Positions 1 to 7,466 are shown, counted from the stretch's first letter. The stretch: DNA of 13,249 bases from Acidithiobacillus sp. (GCA_027445725.1 DAIAVG010000020.1:1-13249); one strand, 5' to 3'. The notes: generated by a model from the letters alone, not told the origin. Translations and numbers: made by a program.

Positions 1-523
1 GGTACAAAACGCTTTCGATCTGTTCCAGGGCGCTTCGCGTCGTTGCCGGTGCCGGTATGCCCTCCCCGATTTCCACGTCCACCCTGGGCAGCCAATGCTT
101 GCCAGCAGGGGCCAGGAATCTCCAGTGCTCCGCTCCCGCGTAGCGAATGGGCACCAAATCCACTCCAGAACGCACCCATAACGCCGCTGCGCCTGGCTGG
201 ATCGGCAAGGGCGCACCATCGGGGGAAATGTCGCCTTCCGGGAAGATCACGACGCGCCCGCCTCTGTCCAGGTGACGCAAAAGGGTCTTGAGGCTCATCG
301 GCTGATCTGGGGAGAGGGGAACCATCGTATGCCCTCCGGCCAGTCTCCCGTAGGCTCGCAATAGAGAGCGCCAGGGCTCCCGGCCGGAGAATCGTGGGCT
401 CACCGCGAACAAACAAGGTTTCCCGAGTAAGGCGGCAAGCAATGGCCCATCGGCATAGGAAACATGACGGCAAACGATAATGGCCGGTTGGTCCGGGAGC
501 GTACCGTAGATATTCACGGTCAT
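1..523 (-). CDS. PlsC/Aas-type acyltransferase, C-terminus cut by window edge
   Basis: Translating the minus strand from the ATG at 523-521 gives an open frame of 174 codons that runs off base 1 with no stop. All four signatures of the glycerophospholipid acyltransferase family (PF01553) are visible: the catalytic HxxxxD motif (HVSYAD, about residues 21-26), a middle block around FSGREPW, the FPEG motif (VVIFPEGD, about residues 92-99) and VPIRYAG. From memory, the stretch PLSPDQPMSLKTLLRHLDRG resembles the acyltransferase domain of E. coli Aas (2-acylglycerophosphoethanolamine acyltransferase). Expected role: transfer of an acyl chain to a lysophospholipid at the inner membrane. Compared with Aas, the N-terminal membrane-associating stretch is missing. 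Whether an acyl-ACP synthetase domain follows cannot be seen. The ATG overlaps the previous gene's TGA (ATGA) behind a G-rich ribosome site, so coupling to the conjugation operon is likely. The family call is firm; the substrate is unknown. Confidence 0.85.
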   Translation of the reverse strand, partial: MTVNIYGTLPDQPAIIVCRHVSYADGPLLAALLGKPCLFAVSPRFSGREPWRSLLRAYGRLAGGHTMVPLSPDQPMSLKTLLRHLDRGGRVVIFPEGDISPDGAPLPIQPGAAALWVRSGVDLVPIRYAGAEHWRFLAPAGKHWLPRVDVEIGEGIPAPATTRSALEQIESVLY

Positions 524-999
524 GCCACCCCCTCCCCTTCTCCCTTTAATCCAGACAGGACTTTCTCTTTATACCGCTCGAACAGGGTGTTGTAATCTAT
601 TGGGTTATGGTAGGCGGAGAACAAAACAACGCCGACAGCGTATTGCCTATCTATCGAGTAAAAATCCGCCCGCTCCTCAATAGTAGCTAAGGTCTTGTCG
701 GCCATAACCTTAATTCGGTAACTCTCCGCGTAGGGCACACAATCCCGCAAATATGTTCTTACCGCGTCTGGCCATCCGCCGTGTTCCTCTATTACGTTCA
801 ATCCATGGAGAAACAGCATGTCCAACATGACAGACCTAACGGGCTTGGCAAACACCGAGATAGACTCAAAAACATCTTTTGTCACAACGATCTGGCAGAA
901 TACTCGGGGTGCAGACTCGGGTATATCTGCGGCGTCTATGTATTCAGGGATGGACTCAAAAAAATCCGGGTAGAGAAGAAACCCTGTCTTACTTGCCAT
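520..999 (-). CDS. Unrecognised 159-aa operon protein
   Basis: I do not recognise this protein. The ATG at 999-997 is preferred over an upstream TTG at 1026 because GGGAGA lies about six bases before it. From that ATG the product is 159 aa, with no signal peptide and no clear membrane segment. It looks like a soluble, mostly helical cytoplasmic protein, rich in aromatic and acidic residues in the first 30 positions (FLLYPDFFESIPEYIDAADI) and ending in a charged tail (KEKVLSGLKGEGEGVA). It overlaps the upstream RHH-like gene by 11 bases, and its TGA overlaps the ATG of the acyltransferase gene. All three genes are therefore probably translated from one message and may act together. No catalytic motif stands out. 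Coding is supported by the coupled spacing, the ribosome site and the absence of a better frame. Confidence 0.75.
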   Translation of the reverse strand: MASKTGFLLYPDFFESIPEYIDAADIPESAPRVFCQIVVTKDVFESISVFAKPVRSVMLDMLFLHGLNVIEEHGGWPDAVRTYLRDCVPYAESYRIKVMADKTLATIEERADFYSIDRQYAVGVVLFSAYHNPIDYNTLFERYKEKVLSGLKGEGEGVA

Positions 1000-1327
1000 C
1001 TGGCTCTCCCTGTACCAGCATCCCAAGGTAGTTCGGATCGTGCATTTTCAATAGAATGCCCTCGATCAAGGCCGACAACCTCCGTTGATCGGCCTGCTCT
1101 TTTGCCCAATCGTACAGTTCAGGAGTTTCCGGGGTCCAAAGATAGGACCACGATTTTTTGTCCTTATCTGGCTTGTTATACGACCTCAAAAATACAATGT
1201 CACCATCCACGCTCTGCACGATCCGGTTAATCGACCGGCTGTAGTTGAGTCGGTTCGCCTTTGCATACTCGCCTAGCTTCTGGTGCGCTGTCTCTGAGAT
1301 CGTTATTTTGATGACCCTTCGATTCAC
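989..1327 (-). CDS. Ribbon-helix-helix-like DNA-binding protein, possibly with two RHH units
   Basis: A 112-aa protein starting at GTG (1327-1325), which overlaps the trbI TGA as GTGA. AGGAG five bases upstream supports this start. Residues 4-40 read as a ribbon-helix-helix unit: a basic strand (RRVIKITIS), a helix (AHQKLGEYAKAN), and a second helix beginning with SRSINRIVQ. A second stretch at about residues 64-95 (LWTPETPELYDWAKEQ, then RLSALIEGIL) has the same strand-helix-helix rhythm and could be a second RHH half. RHH proteins are usually small dimeric repressors or relaxosome accessory factors. Placed directly after trbI and before two accessory genes, it could regulate this operon or bind an origin of transfer outside the window. 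The first unit is a reasonable call from sequence; the second unit and any target are inference. Confidence 0.7.
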   Translation of the reverse strand: MNRRVIKITISETAHQKLGEYAKANRLNYSRSINRIVQSVDGDIVFLRSYNKPDKDKKSWSYLWTPETPELYDWAKEQADQRRLSALIEGILLKMHDPNYLGMLVQGEPDGK

Positions 1328-2724
1328 TTGGCTCCTTGATAAGTCCCTGGAAATACCATGTCGCGGTTTACCATCACAAGGAATTGATAACCGGGCCTGA
1401 TCTTCAAGGTCGGCTGAATGTTCAAATCCTGTGAGATGACCTGCTGGCCGGTGGATGCAATCTGCGTACCTACCGCCTGGCCGATGGTCTGGCCTACGGA
1501 TGGGGCCTGCCCGAAGGTGGCCGACTGTTGCGGTTGAGCAAGCTGCGCTCCAGCGCCGAGGACTGAGTATAACAGGGCAGAGCCGAAGATAGTCCAGAAA
1601 TGGTTATCGACCAGATCATGGAATCCGCTGAGGCCGCTAGGCGAAGTGCCTACCATCCCAGAGAGGTTGATGCTTGACCCGTCAGGGTAAATCAAGCGTG
1701 TCCACGCCACTTGTACGCGTGTCTGACCATAGGACACGCTTGAATTGTAAAGCCCTACCAGCCTGCTTCCCTGGGGGATGACCAGGGCGCCGTTGATGTT
1801 GCTGTAGACATTCTGGGATACCTGCCCGACGATCTGGCCAGGCAAGTCGGAGTCGATCCCGGTAATCAGTATGGCCGGTATCGTCTCGCCTGCCTGGAGT
1901 TCATAGGGGCTGATCGGGTTCTTGACGATCTGGTGGAGATAGTCATGGTTGTGCTTGTTTGCCGCGTTCTGTAGAAAATGTGCCTTTTGGCCCTGCATGT
2001 TGGCCGCTTTGTACCCATTCCCGCCCTGTCCAGGTAGATGTGGCAGGTAGGCGCCGTAGTTGGGCGGTGTTCCGGTCGGCACGGTCATAGACGCAAGCTC
2101 GGGGTTGGGCAAGTCGGGCTGTACGTTCTGCTGGCCGTCGCCCTTCTTTTCTGGCTTGAAGCCCGGAACCAGTGTAGGACTGTTGTAAGCCGCTTCCTGG
2201 CCGCTGATTTTTGTCTGTAAGCGCGTAGTCTTGGCGGATTCGACAGCCTGGGCGCGGGCCTCCGTGCCGCTTATGGCGATCTTTTTGAGAGCGGCAAGCT
2301 CCTTGGCCTTATTCGCACCTGCGATCCCTGGCACGGTCGCCCCGCTGTTGGTCGCGCCTGTGGCTCCCGATACCGTGCTGCTCGTTGCGCCCGTAGCGTT
2401 CGCGCCATGTGTGTAGAACCCGGCCATGTTCGGTGTCGTTGCGGGCTTGGCTCCCTGGCTTTTTGGCGCGTTGGCCGATGCAATCCCATGATGGACCCCA
2501 CTGGTTGCAACACCCCAGATGATTCCCACAATGGCGGCAGAGCCGAGAACAAAAAGGGCAATCTTGACGTTCTTCGATATGCTGGTAGCCCTGACCACGC
2601 CCCGCGTTCCGCCGCTAAAACTACCCGCTGCGGGTTGCGGCCCGAATCTGGGCGGCTGCGCGGGCGGGACCGTGGGCGATGGCGGCGTAGTGCCGGTAGT
2701 TCCAGCGTTGTTGTCGTCAGCCAT
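1324..2724 (-). CDS. trbI: TrbI, VirB10-family conjugation channel protein
   Basis: A 466-aa protein with the VirB10/TrbI layout. It has a Pro/Gly-rich cytoplasmic N-terminus (residues 1-50), one transmembrane helix (about 53-74, IALFVLGSAAIVGIIWG), a long Ala/Thr/Gly-rich periplasmic linker (about 80-220), and a C-terminal TrbI-like barrel domain (about 265-466). That domain carries typical stretches such as AGETIPAILITGIDSDLPG, VIPQGSRLVGLY and TRLIYPDGSSINL. In the family this protein spans inner and outer membranes, forms the core-complex ring with VirB7 and VirB9, and senses energy from the ATPases. The ATG at 2724 has AAGGGAGGACACC before it. It follows trbG after 11 bases and its stop overlaps the RHH-like gene. 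The trbH gene found between G and I in Ti plasmids is absent. Confidence 0.96.
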   Translation of the reverse strand: MADDNNAGTTGTTPPSPTVPPAQPPRFGPQPAAGSFSGGTRGVVRATSISKNVKIALFVLGSAAIVGIIWGVATSGVHHGIASANAPKSQGAKPATTPNMAGFYTHGANATGATSSTVSGATGATNSGATVPGIAGANKAKELAALKKIAISGTEARAQAVESAKTTRLQTKISGQEAAYNSPTLVPGFKPEKKGDGQQNVQPDLPNPELASMTVPTGTPPNYGAYLPHLPGQGGNGYKAANMQGQKAHFLQNAANKHNHDYLHQIVKNPISPYELQAGETIPAILITGIDSDLPGQIVGQVSQNVYSNINGALVIPQGSRLVGLYNSSVSYGQTRVQVAWTRLIYPDGSSINLSGMVGTSPSGLSGFHDLVDNHFWTIFGSALLYSVLGAGAQLAQPQQSATFGQAPSVGQTIGQAVGTQIASTGQQVISQDLNIQPTLKIRPGYQFLVMVNRDMVFPGTYQGAK

Positions 2725-2735
2725 GGTGTCCTCCC

Positions 2736-3641
2736 TTAAAAGTGGCCTTCGTGGGTCACGGTGACTTTCACCTGATCGCCACCCTTTCCAATAACCAGGT
2801 TCGCCTTATGGAAAAGGGAATCGACGATGATCCATTGCCGATGAATGTACTGATAGTTGACGATCCGAGTGTTCCCGTTGGGCTCCTGGACAAGCAGGAT
2901 GGGAGCTTGTCGATACTGCACACCGGGCGGCATCTTGATATAGGTTTTGCCCTCAACGCTGAACACTTGGGTCGGCCGAAAGTAAGCATCCCCACGGATG
3001 CGGTAATCAAAGTCCATGGCTTCCACGGAGAAGCTAGGTAGGTCAGCTACGGTACGCTCGGCGGTTTCCGCCTTGGCCTTGGCTTTTGCCTGCGCCTCGC
3101 TCTGCCAGGTCTGGACCATTTCTGCCGGGTAGTAGAATCCGATCATGGGGATCATGCCTGTATCGGCGGATTTCAGGTTGATGTAATAGACACGGCGGTT
3201 CGTGGTAATGGCAAGGTTCGTCTCCAGGCCGGTTTGCGTGGGTTTGATCGCCACTATCGGTCGTTCCGACGCCCCGGCCCCGGAGTAGGTGGGCTTCACC
3301 TGCCACTGAACTGAGTTGCCGACGACCGCGCTTTCCAGCACTTCGCCCCGCTGCAACTCCACCAGGCACACTCGTAGCGGACTGCATACCAGTGTCGGCG
3401 TCGCCTGCCCATAGGGATAGAGCATGATGCCGCCCTGTCCCATGATTGGCGTTGCGGGGTTGCCTTGCTCCCATGCTCGGACGGCCGCATTAACGGCCGC
3501 TTTCCGGGTTGGAAACGGGGTGCCGATGTTGGCCTCCGCATGGTAGATTTCGGTATCGGTAACAGGCGGCTGCTGCTTGTCTGCGGCGTGGGCAATGCCT
3601 GCCATCAAACAGAGAGAAAAAACACTGATTCGGTATTTCAT
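2736..3641 (-). CDS. trbG: TrbG, VirB9-family periplasmic core-complex protein
   Basis: A 301-aa protein with a Sec signal peptide (MKYRISVFSLCLMAGIAHA, predicted cleavage after residue 19) and the VirB9/TrbG/CagX architecture. The N-terminal part (about residues 30-165) carries AVRAWEQGNPATPIMGQGG and the LVCSPLRVCLVEL stretch, with two cysteines that could form a disulfide. A linker rich in Ala/Lys/Glu (about 180-195) leads to the C-terminal domain (about 205-301) with YRIRGDAYFRPTQVFSVEGK and VNYQYIHRQWIIVDSLF. In the family this domain joins VirB7 and the C-terminus of VirB10 at the outer membrane. The ATG at 3641 follows GGAG by about seven bases. The gene lies 28 bases after trbF and 11 bases before trbI, so the three core genes form one block. 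Confidence 0.96.
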   Translation of the reverse strand: MKYRISVFSLCLMAGIAHAADKQQPPVTDTEIYHAEANIGTPFPTRKAAVNAAVRAWEQGNPATPIMGQGGIMLYPYGQATPTLVCSPLRVCLVELQRGEVLESAVVGNSVQWQVKPTYSGAGASERPIVAIKPTQTGLETNLAITTNRRVYYINLKSADTGMIPMIGFYYPAEMVQTWQSEAQAKAKAKAETAERTVADLPSFSVEAMDFDYRIRGDAYFRPTQVFSVEGKTYIKMPPGVQYRQAPILLVQEPNGNTRIVNYQYIHRQWIIVDSLFHKANLVIGKGGDQVKVTVTHEGHF

Positions 3642-3669
3642 GATTTGCTCCGTGCGTTGGTGTCGGCTG

Positions 3670-4425
3670 TCAAAGAACTTGCGTCCAGGAAAGCGTCTTG
3701 ATGTAGATGCCCAAAGGATTCTTTAGGATTTCCTGGGCGGAAGTGGGCGGCACAAGCACGATATGGAGAATCGCTTGGTAGTGCTTGGTTTCCGTGCTGT
3801 TGTTGCTGGTTCCGGTAATAGTTTCCGACCAATCTATCTGCCAGGTGTTTTTCCCAATGTTCGAGACGGCGTTGATCTGCGGGGTGACTACTAGGCCATC
3901 GTCCGATTGAGAAAACTTTTTTCTCAAATAGATATTCAAAAACTGTTGAGCCTGGCTACCTGCGGCCACATAGTTGTAAGTTTCTTCCGCGAAGCGTTGT
4001 GCCAGTACGGGATTCGGCCAGGCCATGCGGATACGACCTATGAAGGCTGCCAAGGTCGCCTTGATGACCTCTGCATTGGGCATAGGTGCCGCGTCTGCCG
4101 GTCCCATGGCGGCCGCTTCTCCCAGATGATTGACCTCGACGATATAAGGCTCCACGCGGGACTCGCTGGCTATGTGGACCATTCCGAGAGCAAGCAAGGC
4201 ATTGACAGCAATGCTGCCCAATGCGGCGTATCTCCAGTTCTTCGCCCTGGCGATATAGCTCCCATATCGCTCGTTCCACTCCGTCCGCCCTCGGAAGTAG
4301 TATGGGTCGTAGCCGCCTGCCGGGGGAACCGGCAAGCTGGCCTCAGCCGCATTGGTTTCTGCGGCACGTTGCTGACGATTGGGGCCACCGCTCTCCCCCT
4401 TTCCAAACGGATTACGAAACCGCAT
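3670..4425 (-). CDS. trbF: TrbF, VirB8-family assembly factor
   Basis: A 251-aa bitopic inner-membrane protein. A hydrophilic N-terminus (residues 1-60, including YDPYYFRGRTEWNERYGSYI) is followed by one membrane helix (about 66-86) and a periplasmic NTF2-like VirB8 domain (about 90-251). That domain includes AFIGRIRMAWPNP, NTWQIDWSETITGT and the family-typical ending NPLGIYIKTLSWTQ. VirB8/TrbF proteins nucleate assembly of the inner-membrane complex and contact VirB4, VirB6 and VirB10. The ATG at 4425 is preceded by AAGGAGG with eight bases of spacing. The start lies 16 bases after the trbL stop, consistent with one transcript. Nothing is missing or truncated. Confidence 0.95.
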   Translation of the reverse strand: MRFRNPFGKGESGGPNRQQRAAETNAAEASLPVPPAGGYDPYYFRGRTEWNERYGSYIARAKNWRYAALGSIAVNALLALGMVHIASESRVEPYIVEVNHLGEAAAMGPADAAPMPNAEVIKATLAAFIGRIRMAWPNPVLAQRFAEETYNYVAAGSQAQQFLNIYLRKKFSQSDDGLVVTPQINAVSNIGKNTWQIDWSETITGTSNNSTETKHYQAILHIVLVPPTSAQEILKNPLGIYIKTLSWTQVL

Positions 4426-4441
4426 TTCTGTGTCCTCCTTA

Positions 4442-6472
4442 TCAATCCATGTCTAACCGAATGCTGACGCTACCTGCTGAGGTCTGATCGCTCGGTAGTG
4501 AATGTTGTGCATCTTTGCCAAACTCAATCGCTCTGCCTACCATCTTCACCCCACTTTTGAGCTTTTCCACACGCGCCGCCTTCTCCGCGTCTCGCTTTTC
4601 CTTTTCAGCCTTGAGGTCCGTTACATTCCCGTCATTCGGAGTTGTTTCGGTGGGGACCGTATCTGCCTGGGCTGCTTCCCGTTCCACATCGGCGGTATTA
4701 GCCTGGTCCTGGGATGCGGTATCGCTCCTGTTTCCGCTGTCCTGGTTGGCGCTATCCTGGCCTGTGGCCCCTTCCCCGAGATTGCCAGGGGCCGCGCTCC
4801 CCGCTCCTGCTTCGCCGGTCCCTCCCTGATCTGCACCTTGAGAGGTTCCATCGCTCACGCCTGGCATAGCTCCAGTAGCTTCTTCTGCCGCCATATTTTC
4901 AGCGTCGCTAGTATTGGTAGCGGCCTGGTTGGCGCTGTCCTGGTTGGCGCTGTCCTGGCCTGTGGCTCCTTCTCCGAGATTTCCTGGGGCCGCGCTCCCG
5001 GAACTTGCCTGCGCTGACGATCCACTACTACCGCCGCCCACGTCTCCCGGACTCGCCGCTTCTTCGGCGGCTGCGGCTGCCGCTTGTCCAAGACCACCTT
5101 TACCCGATGCGGCCGTAGAAAGCCCTTTTGCACCAGAGCCAGACATAGGCCCGGCTGCTCCTGCGTTTCCTGAACCAGAGGCCGGACCTGAACCGCCAGG
5201 ACCGCCACCGCCAGAAAGTCCGCTACTTTGGGCATCCGGTCCAACATGGCCCACACCGGCACCAGAAGAACCACCAGAACCGGGTAGGCCGGGTGCGACA
5301 GAGGACATGGCCACATCTGCCAGACCGCCTCCCGCGCCAAGCCCTGCGTCGATACCGGCCATGCCAAGGTTTCCACCTGCACCGGCCAGACCGCCAGCTA
5401 CACCTTTTGCAAGCCCCGCCGCACCCGATCCGATGGCGCCAAGCGCAGCACCACCAGTTGCAAGAGCGGCCGCTGTTCCTGCGCCCGCCATAGCCAAACC
5501 GCCCACGGTTTGCATGGCTCCACCGAGGCTTGCCTGCGGTGTTCCATTCATAAGAGACGATGCGAAATCAGGAACCTTCCAGGCAATAAAGAGGTAAATA
5601 ACCGCGTCTAGTCCGATAGTGAAATAAGTGGTAGCGTCTGCACCAGCGTTACTCGCATCCGCAAGCCATGTCTGGGATAATTGCGACCCAAAGGCAACAA
5701 CCAAATATAGAACAAATAGCTTTATACCGATGCTAACAGCGTAACCGATGTACTTCTCCATAAATGGCAACGTCCACCGGCTACCACCAAATCCGAGAAA
5801 TACCAGACCCGCTCCGACAACAATGAAGGCTTCTATTAGTGTAATGATAATATTTGCCGCGATTATTGCGAATGCGGCAATTACCACCAGCATAGCTAGA
5901 GCAACAACAAGTGAAATAAACGTCGTATTTATTGGGTGCCAGATACTTGTGTGAGCCATTGCCGACTTGTCAAGGGCTGCCGCAATCTCCAAGCCCTGCT
6001 GGAAAATCCAACCGGGAGAAAGAATGTTAATAACATGACCGCCAATGCTGACCGGAGTTGTTGTTCCATTCATTACTCCGATATGCTGTGCCAACCATAC
6101 AAAACCGCCTATCAACGCGCCTAACAACATTGGCCCGTTAATGAGTATCCAGTAAAAGAAACCAAGGCTCAGTATCTTTCTAATCAGAATGGGAAATGGG
6201 TCGTCCTCTCCACCGCCTTTCTCAAGGATGTATAAAATCCACGTCCAAGCAAACTCTATGGTAGCCAGGACGCCGAATATCATCATACCGTAAGTTTCGG
6301 CCTTGCCTGCCCAAGAACCAGAAACATTGGAGAAATCTTGCAGAATACCGCTAGGACCGGCATTTGCCGTCGCCGCGAGCGCGCTTTCAGGGAACGTTAC
6401 CAATAGCATTGCTGACAGCACCGCTATTGGTGTCAGAGAGCCAATCCATTTCTTCCTGATTGTCTGCGTCAT
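4442..6472 (-). CDS. trbL: TrbL, VirB6-family polytopic channel protein with long low-complexity tail
   Basis: I start it at the ATG at 6472 (676 aa) because AGGAAAG lies six bases upstream and a signal-like segment follows (MTQTIRKKWIGSLTPIAVLS, ending ESALA). An earlier in-frame ATG at 6577 would run back through the lipoprotein gene. Residues from about 50 to 310 hold several hydrophobic segments and conserved-looking stretches such as FLGFGGSRWTLPFMEKYIGYAV, characteristic of TrbL/VirB6. This polytopic protein forms the inner-membrane part of the channel. The last 350 or so residues are Ala/Gly/Ser-rich with few large residues. They contain two copies of GSAAPGNLGEGATGQDSANQ and end in a charged helix (DLKAEKEKRDAEKAARVEKL). 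Long hydrophilic C-termini occur in other TrbL proteins; this repeat-bearing tail may differ between relatives. The 5' half looks more A+T-rich than the tail. Confidence 0.94.
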   Translation of the reverse strand: MTQTIRKKWIGSLTPIAVLSAMLLVTFPESALAATANAGPSGILQDFSNVSGSWAGKAETYGMMIFGVLATIEFAWTWILYILEKGGGEDDPFPILIRKILSLGFFYWILINGPMLLGALIGGFVWLAQHIGVMNGTTTPVSIGGHVINILSPGWIFQQGLEIAAALDKSAMAHTSIWHPINTTFISLVVALAMLVVIAAFAIIAANIIITLIEAFIVVGAGLVFLGFGGSRWTLPFMEKYIGYAVSIGIKLFVLYLVVAFGSQLSQTWLADASNAGADATTYFTIGLDAVIYLFIAWKVPDFASSLMNGTPQASLGGAMQTVGGLAMAGAGTAAALATGGAALGAIGSGAAGLAKGVAGGLAGAGGNLGMAGIDAGLGAGGGLADVAMSSVAPGLPGSGGSSGAGVGHVGPDAQSSGLSGGGGPGGSGPASGSGNAGAAGPMSGSGAKGLSTAASGKGGLGQAAAAAAEEAASPGDVGGGSSGSSAQASSGSAAPGNLGEGATGQDSANQDSANQAATNTSDAENMAAEEATGAMPGVSDGTSQGADQGGTGEAGAGSAAPGNLGEGATGQDSANQDSGNRSDTASQDQANTADVEREAAQADTVPTETTPNDGNVTDLKAEKEKRDAEKAARVEKLKSGVKMVGRAIEFGKDAQHSLPSDQTSAGSVSIRLDMD
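4736..4801 (-). repeat. 66-bp intragenic repeat, copy A (trbL tail)
   Basis: It encodes SAAPGNLGEGATGQDSANQD followed by S. It is near-identical at DNA level to the 66 bp at 4934-4999, with only a few substitutions and no length change. The repeat is in frame within the low-complexity C-terminal region of trbL, so copy-number change would preserve reading frame. Confidence 0.85.
4934..4999 (-). repeat. 66-bp intragenic repeat, copy B (trbL tail)
   Basis: Second copy of the 66-bp unit at 4736-4801. The start-to-start distance is 198 bp, exactly three unit lengths, but I could not see two further intact copies between them. Just upstream, the short unit coding for QDSAN is itself doubled (DSANQDSANQ), suggesting slippage or recombination in this tail. 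Confidence 0.85.
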
Positions 6473-6489
6473 TATCTTTCCTATAAGCC

Positions 6490-6756
6490 TTAAATAAGGT
6501 TTTTTGGCACACCGGCAGTCGGAGAGGAAGGCGCCTTTGCGTAACGCCAGTTTGCTCCAGTTTGAGCATTTACACATGCCTCTAGTTTTTCCTTAGAGCC
6601 TCCATGATTGTGACACCATGCCAACTGCTTCATATCTTCTGCCCTGTGATGCTCGTACCACTTCGCGCTTTTCGCACCATACGGCCCAACGTCACCGGAA
6701 CATCCAGACAAGAGCAGCAATATACCGGAAGTGATAAACAGGTTTTGGAGTCGCAT
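6490..6756 (-). CDS. trbK: TrbK/EexN-like entry-exclusion lipoprotein
   Basis: An 88-aa lipoprotein. The N-terminus MRLQNLFITSGILLLLSGCS has a lipobox (LSGC, cysteine at residue 19), so signal peptidase II processing and lipid anchoring are expected. The mature part has two further cysteines in a pattern like the EexN family: AEDMKQLAWCHNH, then KLEACVNAQTGANW. In the family such small lipoproteins sit between VirB5- and VirB6-type genes and block uptake of the same plasmid from another donor. Its position between trbJ and trbL equals trbK in Ti plasmids. The ATG at 6756 has GGGAGA about seven bases upstream and lies 11 bases after the trbJ stop. Lipoprotein status is firm; the exclusion function rests on position and the cysteine pattern. 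Confidence 0.8.
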   Translation of the reverse strand: MRLQNLFITSGILLLLSGCSGDVGPYGAKSAKWYEHHRAEDMKQLAWCHNHGGSKEKLEACVNAQTGANWRYAKAPSSPTAGVPKNLI

Positions 6757-6767
6757 GACATTCTCCC

Positions 6768-7466
6768 TTAATACAGGTTGCTCGGGACATTATTAGGATT
6801 CGCTGTCTGTTGCGCCCAATTCTGATTTGATCCATCCTTTCCTTGATCGTGCTTTATCTGAAAGGCCATATAGTTATCCTGGGCATGTTCTTGAGCAGCC
6901 GTCATCGTCCCTAGTTGTTGCAAGGAACCGGCCTCAACCGCAGCAATCTGGTTTGCCACATTTAGCAGTCCAGCGCGTCCCGATGGACTCTCCCCTTCGA
7001 TGGTCTGCAAGGACTGCGCCTGATTCTGGAAGTCGGCAACACTTAGGTTCTGCGTGGCTAGGGCTCCTTGAATCTGATCGTTATTGGACTGGACCCAATT
7101 CTGGTAGTCGCTGAGAGAGGCGCCAGGTTGGAAGCCTGCATACATCTGTTGAAACTGCTGCCCAATGTTTTGCGCGTTCAAAGCCAACGCCTGCCCTTGG
7201 GACACAACCTGCGCCAGTTGCGATAGTGGTTGCGTCATCTTTTGCCAAAGCTGATTAGGAATCTCTGCCGTGTTTGTGACCATGTTGTCATACATTTGTA
7301 TTTGTTGTTCTAACTGATCTGCTTCCTCAGTATATTGCTGTACCTCCGTAATCTCCTGGACAATCTGCTCCGGCAATGTTGCGCCACCCGTCAATGTTCC
7401 AGCCAAGGCACAAACAGGACTACCCAATATCCCAAGAACCACCGATGCCACAACCAGCTTTTTCAT
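6768..7466 (-). CDS. trbJ: TrbJ, VirB5-family pilus-tip protein
   Basis: I start it at the ATG at 7466 (232 aa). GGGAGG lies six bases upstream, and the ATG overlaps the preceding gene's TGA as ATGA; a GTG-like start four codons earlier is less likely. A signal peptide (MKKLVVASVVLGILGSPVCA, then LA) ends at about residue 22. The mature protein is Gln-rich and mostly helical. It begins with the TrbJ-like EQIVQEITEVQQYTEEADQL and YDNMVTNTAEIP, followed by long amphipathic helices (about 35-190), and ends in a loose Asn/Gln tail. In the family this periplasmic protein forms the pilus tip or assembly factor (VirB5). It is ordinary in length for TrbJ, and its tight coupling to the upstream membrane gene suggests they are needed in similar amounts. 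Confidence 0.92.
   Translation of the reverse strand: MKKLVVASVVLGILGSPVCALAGTLTGGATLPEQIVQEITEVQQYTEEADQLEQQIQMYDNMVTNTAEIPNQLWQKMTQPLSQLAQVVSQGQALALNAQNIGQQFQQMYAGFQPGASLSDYQNWVQSNNDQIQGALATQNLSVADFQNQAQSLQTIEGESPSGRAGLLNVANQIAAVEAGSLQQLGTMTAAQEHAQDNYMAFQIKHDQGKDGSNQNWAQQTANPNNVPSNLY

Noticed and set aside
781..1230. Plus-strand 149-codon frame opposite the two small genes after trbI
   Set aside because: The minus-strand genes have good ribosome sites and chained overlaps; this frame has neither.
3907..4467. Plus-strand 186-codon frame opposite trbF
   Set aside because: Lies fully antisense to a clear VirB8-family gene; composition and lack of motifs indicate chance.
4855..5382. Minus-strand 175-codon frame inside trbL
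   Set aside because: An out-of-frame shadow of the repetitive trbL tail with no independent start signal.
4914..5597. Plus-strand open frame of 227 codons, rich in Pro and Ala
   Set aside because: It is the complement of the Gly/Ala/Ser-rich trbL tail. Low-complexity G+C-rich sequence keeps antisense frames open; there is no ribosome site or recognisable domain.
5580..6472. More A+T-rich 5' half of trbL as evidence of recent transfer
   Set aside because: Membrane segments favour A+T-rich codons, and the neighbouring tail is biased to Gly/Ala, so the contrast has a simple explanation.
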